A DNA stretch of 64,000 nt. It comes from Dehalococcoidia bacterium (GTDB lineage Bacteria; Chloroflexota; Dehalococcoidia; Tepidiformales; Tepidiformaceae). The stretch is taken from positions 62,001 to 126,000 of the forward strand of contig PQAO01000012.1 in assembly GCA_003104995.1 (NCBI GenBank), written 5' to 3'. This document shows, in pieces, positions 58,373 through 64,000 of this stretch. The notes beneath the pieces were generated by a model. It did no database searches. It was not told the DNA's origin and saw only the letters and a list, made by a program, of their open reading frames with translations. The stretch's first letter is position 1. Each line of letters begins with the position of its first letter. Made by a program: the position numbers and the translations under genes.

Positions 58373-59623
58373 ATGAAGCAGGCAGTACGGTCACTGTTCA
58401 GCGCCGAGCGGCGGACGCTCACGCTTGTCCTGCTGATCCTGCTGACCTGCGTGTTCGTGGCATTCGGGACGGGCTTCTGGCTACTGTTCCGGCTGGTCTA
58501 CATCATCGCGATGGCGGTGCCGGCGGCATGGCTGCTGGTGTGGTGGAACACGCGGGACATCGATGCGGAGGTGGACCGGAAGACGGCCCGCGCCCAGGTG
58601 GGGCAGGAAGCCCAGGAGATCATCGAGGTACGGAACAAATCGTTCCTCCCGAAAGTCTGGCTGGAAGTGGAAGACCCGAGCGACCTGCCGGGGCACCGTT
58701 CGAAGCGGGTCGTGATCATTCCCCCGCGGCGGAGCCGGAACTGGGTGGTGAACACACCCCTGCGGCGGCGCGGCCTCTTCGACTGGGGACCGCTACGGCT
58801 GACGGCAACCGACCCGTTCGGGCTGTTCCGCCGGGTGCGTGAGGTCGGGGGACAGCAGCAGATCCTGGTGTACCCGGCCGTGGTGGACCTGCCGCACTTC
58901 CAGGCGCCGCCGGCGAACCTCCCCGGCGAGGGGCGGTTCCGAAAGCGGACGCACTACATCACGCCGAACGCGTCGGGAATCCGTGAGTACGCGCCCGGCG
59001 ACGCCTTCAACCGCATTCACTGGCGGAGCACCGCCCGCACGGGCGAGCTGATGGTGAAGACGTTCGAGCTGGACCCCGCGAGCGACATCTGGGTGATCCT
59101 GGACCTGGAGCGGCGGGTGAACGCCGGGCGGGAGGAAGAGAGCACCGAAGAGTACGGGGTGCGGATCGCGGCGAGCGTGGCGCACCACTACATCGTCAAC
59201 AACCGCCCCGTTGGCCTGATGACGTTCGGGCGCGACCTGCGGGTGCTGGAACCGGAACGCGGCCAGCAACAGCTCACCCGCATTCTGGAAACGCTGGCAA
59301 TGGCGTACGCAGTCGGCGACGCGCCACTGGGCAACCTGCTGATGGAAGAGCAGCGAAGGTTCGGGCGGCACACGACGCTGGTGGTGATTACTTCGGCGAC
59401 GGATGACCACTGGTTGACTGCCATCCAGTCGCTGACGCAGCGCGGCGTGCGGGCGGCGGTGGTGCTGCTCGACCCATCGACGTTTGCAAGCGACCGGTCG
59501 CCGCTGCTGCTCTACGGGCAACTGACGGCGAGCGACATCATGACTTATGTTGTACGCAAGGGTGACGACCTGGGACTGGCACTGAGCCCCACCGCGACGG
59601 GAGCAGGCGCATGGCAAGCATAA
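58373..59623 (+). CDS. DUF58-domain protein of the MoxR operon
   Basis: This 416-residue protein has two N-terminal hydrophobic helices (TLVLLILLTCVFVAFGTGFW and a LLFRLVYIIAMAVPAAWLLV stretch) and a DUF58 domain with IREYAPGDAFNRIHWRSTAR, the family hallmark. A von Willebrand-A-like part follows (WVILDLERRVNAG, VVITSATDDHW). DUF58 proteins are the usual partners of MoxR ATPases. The gene starts 12 bp after the MoxR stop and its end overlaps the next start by 13 bases, so the three proteins are made together. Confidence 0.92.
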   Translation: MKQAVRSLFSAERRTLTLVLLILLTCVFVAFGTGFWLLFRLVYIIAMAVPAAWLLVWWNTRDIDAEVDRKTARAQVGQEAQEIIEVRNKSFLPKVWLEVEDPSDLPGHRSKRVVIIPPRRSRNWVVNTPLRRRGLFDWGPLRLTATDPFGLFRRVREVGGQQQILVYPAVVDLPHFQAPPANLPGEGRFRKRTHYITPNASGIREYAPGDAFNRIHWRSTARTGELMVKTFELDPASDIWVILDLERRVNAGREEESTEEYGVRIAASVAHHYIVNNRPVGLMTFGRDLRVLEPERGQQQLTRILETLAMAYAVGDAPLGNLLMEEQRRFGRHTTLVVITSATDDHWLTAIQSLTQRGVRAAVVLLDPSTFASDRSPLLLYGQLTASDIMTYVVRKGDDLGLALSPTATGAGAWQA

Positions 59624-61911
59624 ACCCCCCGCTGGAGCGTTCGGCCGGGCAACGCGTGGGCATGGCGGCGCTGCAAGCGCCGCGGCTGGTGATGAGCTGG
59701 GAGGACTGGCTGACGTTCGCGGCGGCCGCGATCACGTTCATCAGCGTCGCGGTATCGCTCGAGCAGGCGAACTGGGTGGACAACATGCCGCCGTTCGTGC
59801 CGACGGCGATCGCGGGGCTGCTCATCGGCATGGTGGCCGCGCGGATCAAGTTCTTTGCCGCGGCGATTCACCCGGTGGGGCTCGCGCTGGGGCTGGTGGT
59901 GGTGGTGCTCGCGGCGCAGAGCTATGCGGACGGGACCGGGCTGGGCGACCGCCTGGTCGATTTCCGCATCCGCATGGAGGAGTGGTGGGCGGTGGTGCGG
60001 GCGGGCGACATCAGCAACGACAACCTGCCCTTTGTGACGCTGGTGCATGCGCTGATCTTCCTGGCGACGTACTTCGCCGCATGGTCCCTGTACCGGTGGC
60101 AGAACGCCTGGCTGGCGGTAATCCCGAGCGGGGTGATCCTGCTCACGAATATCAGCTTCCTATCCGGGCAGCCGAGCGGCGCGTTTGTGACGTTCCTGTT
60201 CGGCGCGATCGTGCTGATCGCGCGGCTCTACCTGCAGAAGAACCAGACGCAGTGGAAGCGCGAGGGGATCGAGTACCCGGACTTCATCAGCGTGAGCGCG
60301 ATCCAGTTGACGGTCGTGGTGGCGGCGGGCCTGATCATCGCGGCATGGTGGGTGCCGCTAGGCAACCAGGCGAAGGCTGCGGAGAGCGTGTTCGACACGA
60401 TTGCAAAGCCGATCACGAACCAGTCGGACTCGCTCGTCCGGCTGTTCCACAACATCGATTCGCGCAAGGGCGCCCAGCTCCATTCGTTCGGCAGCACGCT
60501 GCCAATCCAGGGCAACGTATCGCTGGGGACGAAGGAGCTCTACGAGATCCAGAGCCCCGAAGCAGGGCTGATCCGGGCCACGAGCTACGACGTGTATACG
60601 GGGAACGGGTGGAAGCAGGGCAAGCGGGATACCCAGCGGGTGGACGCCGCCGCGACCGGTGTGGACGAGCAGGAGGCGACCTACGAGTCGCGGGATGTGT
60701 CGATCCTGCGGGCGACGGTTCTGGACCCGGAGAGCACCCTGCTGACGCCCGGGTCGCCGATCGCCGCGAACATCGACACGACGATCGAGACACCGAAGGG
60801 GTTCGCGGGCGACATCGAGGAGATGCGCAGCCGGCGCGGGCTGAGAAAGGGCGACACCTACAACACGATTGGGACGCAGAGCCGGGCGACGCTGATCCAG
60901 CTGCTTGAGGCGGGCGCGGAATACCCGGACTGGGTGGCGGATCGATACCTGCAGCTCCCGGAGAGCCTGCCGGAACGGGTGGCGAACGAGGCAGCGCGGG
61001 TGATTGCCGAGGCAAATGCCGTAACACCATATGAGAAGGCGAAGGCCCTGGAGACGTACATCCGGACGTTCCCCTACGACCTGGCGGTAGAGTCGCCGCC
61101 ACCGGGGCGCGATGCAGTGGACTTCTTCTTGTTCGAGCTGAAGCGCGGGTACTTCGACTACCAGTCGACGGCACTGGCCGTGATGTTGCGGACGCAGGGC
61201 ATCCCGGCGCGGGTGACGGTCGGGTACGTGCTGGACCCCGGTACGGGTATCGAAACGAACTACACGGTCCGCAAGGACAACGCGTACAGCTGGGTGGAAG
61301 TGTTCTTCCCGGGACTCGGGTGGATCGATTTCAACCCGACGGCAGACAGGCCGGAAGGCGGGGCCGGCGGGCTGGGGTCGCTCGACCTGTTCCCGCAGGA
61401 CGAGCCGTTCATTTCGCCGGACCTGGGCGACCTGTTCGGCGACGGCCTGACCCCCGACGACATTCCGGGCCCCGTGACGGACGCCCTGGCCGAGCCACCC
61501 ACGGTGAACGAGCCCTTCAACTGGATGATCGTATGGGCGCTTGCCGGTGTGCTGGCTGTCGTGGCGGCCGGGGGCCTGGCCGGGCGCGTAGCGTGGAACT
61601 GGGGCATGGGCGGACTCGAGGGCCGGGCGCAGCTGTGGGCCAAGGCACAACGGTTGGCCGGGTGGGCCGGCCTTGGGAGCCGGCAGGCTGAGACGCCACG
61701 GGAGTGGTCGCGGCGGATGGGCCGTGCGATCGAACAGGAAGAGGCTGCGCTGACGCTCTCGGACGCCTATGAAGAGACGCGGTACGGACGCCCGGACCTG
61801 CAACGGATCGACGAGGAGCAGGCAGCACAGTCGTACCAGAGCCTGCGGGGCGCGCTGCTCGGGAAGCTGCTGCGGCGCAAGCAGCGGCCGCCGCGTTCGA
61901 AAAAGGCATGA
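59611..61911 (+). CDS. Transglutaminase-like (TgpA-type) protein lacking its catalytic triad
   Basis: This 766-residue membrane protein has about six N-terminal helices, an extracytoplasmic transglutaminase-core domain (about residues 460-600), one further helix near residue 635 and a C-terminal DUF4129-type cytoplasmic tail. The fold motif is preserved (GYFDYQSTALAVMLRTQGIP, then NAYSWVEVFFPGLGWIDFNP), but the catalytic residues are not: the Cys position is Phe515, the His position is Tyr559, and the acid position is Asn575. It is probably a binding or scaffold protein rather than an enzyme. It is the last gene of the MoxR operon. Confidence 0.88.
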   Translation: MASINPPLERSAGQRVGMAALQAPRLVMSWEDWLTFAAAAITFISVAVSLEQANWVDNMPPFVPTAIAGLLIGMVAARIKFFAAAIHPVGLALGLVVVVLAAQSYADGTGLGDRLVDFRIRMEEWWAVVRAGDISNDNLPFVTLVHALIFLATYFAAWSLYRWQNAWLAVIPSGVILLTNISFLSGQPSGAFVTFLFGAIVLIARLYLQKNQTQWKREGIEYPDFISVSAIQLTVVVAAGLIIAAWWVPLGNQAKAAESVFDTIAKPITNQSDSLVRLFHNIDSRKGAQLHSFGSTLPIQGNVSLGTKELYEIQSPEAGLIRATSYDVYTGNGWKQGKRDTQRVDAAATGVDEQEATYESRDVSILRATVLDPESTLLTPGSPIAANIDTTIETPKGFAGDIEEMRSRRGLRKGDTYNTIGTQSRATLIQLLEAGAEYPDWVADRYLQLPESLPERVANEAARVIAEANAVTPYEKAKALETYIRTFPYDLAVESPPPGRDAVDFFLFELKRGYFDYQSTALAVMLRTQGIPARVTVGYVLDPGTGIETNYTVRKDNAYSWVEVFFPGLGWIDFNPTADRPEGGAGGLGSLDLFPQDEPFISPDLGDLFGDGLTPDDIPGPVTDALAEPPTVNEPFNWMIVWALAGVLAVVAAGGLAGRVAWNWGMGGLEGRAQLWAKAQRLAGWAGLGSRQAETPREWSRRMGRAIEQEEAALTLSDAYEETRYGRPDLQRIDEEQAAQSYQSLRGALLGKLLRRKQRPPRSKKA

Positions 61912-61942
61912 CCCGGGCCGGGGCCGCGCGTTGAGCAGGGTG

Positions 61943-62464
61943 ATGATCGCCTCGTTGAGTCTTCATGTGACGGAAACGAGCCTGGGCTGGGCGGGGGTTG
62001 CGCTAAGCCCGGCCGGGATTCGCTACGCCACCCTGTTCCATCGGACACGGGATTCGGCCGAAGGCGAGCTGCGCTCGTTCGGGGCCGTCTCCGGCGACAA
62101 CCCGGACGGCGAGCGAGCGCTGTCGCTCCTCCGGGCCTATGCCGCCGGCGAGCACGCGCCAATCGAGGAGTTCCCGGTGGACCTGCCGGAGTGTGCGCCC
62201 TTGCAGCGCAAGGTGTGGTTGGCCCTGCGCGAGATACCGCGAGGCGAGACCCGGAGCTACGGATGGCTGGCTCGCCACATCGGGGAGGGGCAGGCGCCCC
62301 GGGCGGTGGGGGCGGCGGTTGGCGCGAACCCGATACCGTTGTGGCTGCCGTGCCACCGGGTGGTGGCGGCCGATGGCTCGTTGCATGGTTTCGGCGGGGG
62401 CCTGGCGATGAAGCAGGAGTTGCTGGAGCTGGAGGGCGCCTTGCCCCGGCGGATGCTGGGCTAA
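61943..62464 (+). CDS. ogt: Methylated-DNA-[protein]-cysteine S-methyltransferase
   Basis: This 173-residue DNA-repair protein removes alkyl groups from O6-alkylguanine by transferring them to its own cysteine. The active site is LWLPCHRVVAADGSLHGFGG with PCHR, and the DNA-binding helix is RSYGWLARHIGEGQAPRAVG with the arginine finger region. The N-terminal domain is Ada/Ogt-like. ATG 61943 is chosen over the adjacent GTG and the long frame to 61769. It lies just after the MoxR operon, and no ada-type regulator is seen. Confidence 0.92.
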   Translation: MIASLSLHVTETSLGWAGVALSPAGIRYATLFHRTRDSAEGELRSFGAVSGDNPDGERALSLLRAYAAGEHAPIEEFPVDLPECAPLQRKVWLALREIPRGETRSYGWLARHIGEGQAPRAVGAAVGANPIPLWLPCHRVVAADGSLHGFGGGLAMKQELLELEGALPRRMLG

Positions 62465-62467
62465 GGT

Positions 62468-63265
62468 TCAGCGGCCAGCAAAACGAGGCTCGCGGCGTTC
62501 GATAAAGGACAGCCGTCCCTCTTTCGCGTCCTCGGTGGCCTGCGTGGCCTGCTGGAGGAACTGTTCCTGCTCGGTCTGGGTCACGAGGTCTCGCGTGGCG
62601 CCGTCATAGACCAGGCGCTTGGCGATCTCGATGGCGATCGAGGGGCCGTGCGCGATCGAACTGGCAAGTTCCGTGGTCCGCTGAACAAGCGCGTCATCGG
62701 CGACGACCTCCGTGACGAGGCCGATCTCCTTCGCCTCGGCGGCGGGGACCATCTTGCCGGTCCAGAGCATGGCGAGGGCCTGGTCGCTGCCGACGAGACG
62801 GGGGAGGAACCAGGTGGCGCCGGTATCGGGGCCGATGCCGCGCTTGACGAAGATGGCGCTGAAGCGGGCCGATTCCGCTGCGATGCGAATGTCGGCGGCG
62901 AGGGCGAGCGAGAGGCCGGCGCCGACGGCCACGCCGTTGACGGCGGCGATGACCGGCTTGCGGCAACGGTGCACGCGCTCGGGGCCGAGGTAGCGGGTGC
63001 GCTGGAGGGCGGCACGGCCTTCGATGGGGCGGGGGAATTGCGGCTGGTTGGGGTCGGCGGTGAGGTCGGTCCCGGCGCAGAAACCCCGGCCCGCGCCGGT
63101 GATCACGACGCAACGGACAGCATCGTCAGCGTCGGCGCGGTCGATCGCTGTTTCGATTTCGGCCCACGATGACCAGGTAAGGGCGTTCAACTTCTCGGGG
63201 CGGTTGAGCGTGATCCACGCGGTGCCATCCCCCACTTCGTACAGTACGTCGGCGAAGCCAGTCAT
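62468..63265 (-). CDS. Enoyl-CoA hydratase/isomerase family protein
   Basis: This 265-residue crotonase-fold protein has LNRPEKLNALTWSSWAEIET, oxyanion-hole segments GFCAGTDLTADP and AAVNGVAVGAGLSLALAADI, and RGIGPDTGATWFLPRLVGS. In this position the classic second Glu is replaced by the GPDTG pattern, so it could be an isomerase-like or other acyl-CoA enzyme. A GGGAGGACCAAC element precedes the ATG; the frame to 63409 is rejected. The thiolase gene is 95 bp upstream in the same direction, so the two may act in the same fatty-acid-type pathway. Confidence 0.88.
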   Translation of the reverse strand: MTGFADVLYEVGDGTAWITLNRPEKLNALTWSSWAEIETAIDRADADDAVRCVVITGAGRGFCAGTDLTADPNQPQFPRPIEGRAALQRTRYLGPERVHRCRKPVIAAVNGVAVGAGLSLALAADIRIAAESARFSAIFVKRGIGPDTGATWFLPRLVGSDQALAMLWTGKMVPAAEAKEIGLVTEVVADDALVQRTTELASSIAHGPSIAIEIAKRLVYDGATRDLVTQTEQEQFLQQATQATEDAKEGRLSFIERREPRFAGR

Positions 63266-63360
63266 TGTTGGTCCTCCCGTGTGGACGAGGCCGCCCGGCC
63301 CGGTACGTGCGTGGGGGGGCGGCCTCATCCGCATTGGCTGGCCCGGGTGGGAAGCCGGGG

Positions 63361-64000
63361 CTAGATCCGTTCGATGATGGTGGCGGTGCCCATGCCGCCG
63401 CCGGTGCACATGGTGATGAGCGCGGTGGACTTGTTGCGCCGCTCGAGCTCATCGAGAGCAGTCTGGATGAGCATACCGCCAGTGGCTCCGATGGGGTGGC
63501 CGAGGGCAATGGCTCCGCCGTTCACGTTCATGCGCTCACCGTCGAGGCCCATTTCGCGCTGGTACTTCAACACGACTGAGGCGAAGGCTTCGTTGACCTC
63601 GAAGAGGTCGATGTCTTCCTTGCGCATGCCTGCCTTCTTGAGGGCTATCTGGGAGGCGGGCGCAGGGGCAGTCAGCATGATTACCGGTTCGGAACCAGCG
63701 GTGGCGGTCTGGACGAGGCGGGCGCGCGGCTTGAGGCCGTGGGCTTTCGCGTATTCGGGCGAGGCCAGGAGGAGCGCGCTCGCGCCGTCGACGACGCCCG
63801 AGGAGTTACCGGCGTGGTGGACATGGTTCACTTCGTTGACCTGGGGGTAGACGGCCTTGCAGATCTCGTCATAGGTGCGGGTGTCGTTCGGGGGGACCAT
63901 GATGCCCATCTTCGCGAACGAAGGGTTCAGGCCGGCGAGGCTCTCGACCGTGGTACCGGGCCGGGGGTGCTCGTCGTGGTCAAGGGCGAGGGTGCCGTCA
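63361..64000 (-). CDS. Thiolase (acetyl-CoA acetyltransferase), partial
   Basis: The frame is open to the right edge, so the N-terminal part, with the nucleophilic Cys, is outside. The visible 212 residues are the C-terminal half of a thiolase: PRPGTTVESLAGLNPSFAK, NSSGVVDGASALLLASPEYA, DLFEVNEAFASVVLKY, NVNGGAIALGHPIGATG with the catalytic His, and CTGGGMGTATI with the second catalytic Cys. Thiolases join or split acyl-CoA units in beta-oxidation or ketone-body-type metabolism. The neighbouring enoyl-CoA hydratase-like gene fits such a pathway. Confidence 0.93.
   Translation of the reverse strand, partial: DGTLALDHDEHPRPGTTVESLAGLNPSFAKMGIMVPPNDTRTYDEICKAVYPQVNEVNHVHHAGNSSGVVDGASALLLASPEYAKAHGLKPRARLVQTATAGSEPVIMLTAPAPASQIALKKAGMRKEDIDLFEVNEAFASVVLKYQREMGLDGERMNVNGGAIALGHPIGATGGMLIQTALDELERRNKSTALITMCTGGGMGTATIIERI

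Noticed and set aside
1..64000. CRISPR array, tRNA, rRNA, prophage or insertion sequence
   Set aside because: No regularly spaced short repeats, no cloverleaf or rRNA-like stretch, and no transposase or integrase motif was seen on either strand. Reading by eye can miss a single tRNA.

Overview
The window is a GC-rich bacterial chromosome segment packed with short, single-direction operons on both strands. Codons end strongly in G or C (gcg, cgg, ggg, gtg, ctg). The gene content points to a Chloroflexota-type organism: a RodZ-like HTH protein carrying a PASTA domain next to rimO, a MoxR/DUF58/transglutaminase-like operon, lipoproteins with Thr/Pro linkers, a DUF6295 protein, an F420-type luciferase-like oxidoreductase, HrcA/CIRCE control of dnaJ, and many acyl-CoA enzymes with MFS carriers. 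This is inferred from gene families; no rRNA or tRNA gene was found to settle it.

Layout. 0-8 kb: a PAP2 membrane phosphatase, leucyl aminopeptidase, GNAT, an S9 peptidase, a crotonase and a thioesterase. 8-16 kb: glycerate kinase with a tiny membrane protein, a dienelactone hydrolase, an MFS carrier, a CitE-like lyase with a DinB protein, then a copper-type csoR divergent from thioredoxin and thioredoxin reductase. 16-26 kb: minus-strand housekeeping genes (glnA, rimO, RodZ/PASTA, prmA, dnaJ). Among them is an unusual pair: a 628-aa protein with the N-terminal motif seen on contractile-injection-system cargo, followed 21 bp later by a YbjN-domain protein. 26-36 kb: three MFS carriers, an enoyl-CoA hydratase, chorismate mutase, a P450, an HAD hydrolase and a Gfo/Idh oxidoreductase. 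36-44 kb is an accessory stretch with different codon use: an 88-bp direct repeat that duplicates a promoter and start codon around an inserted membrane gene, a 21-bp direct repeat around a cation exporter, a truncated sigma factor, an ABC exporter and a flavin/F420 oxidoreductase. 44-54 kb: moaA, MerR, DUF4838, PilZ, rimI-like, a zincin, an LCP protein and an acyl-CoA dehydrogenase-like protein. 54-64 kb: a 213-bp tandem repeat grown from the 3' end of an MMPL transporter gene, the MoxR operon ending in a catalytically dead transglutaminase-like protein, ogt, an enoyl-CoA hydratase and a partial thiolase.

Regulation visible in the sequence. Many genes appear leaderless: a TAnnnT-like -10 box ends 6-8 nt before the start codon. 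This rule was used to choose several starts. A CIRCE element touches the dnaJ start, a CsoR operator lies in the spacer of the thioredoxin promoter, and a dyad precedes the MerR gene. There is no CRISPR array, recognisable transposase or prophage.
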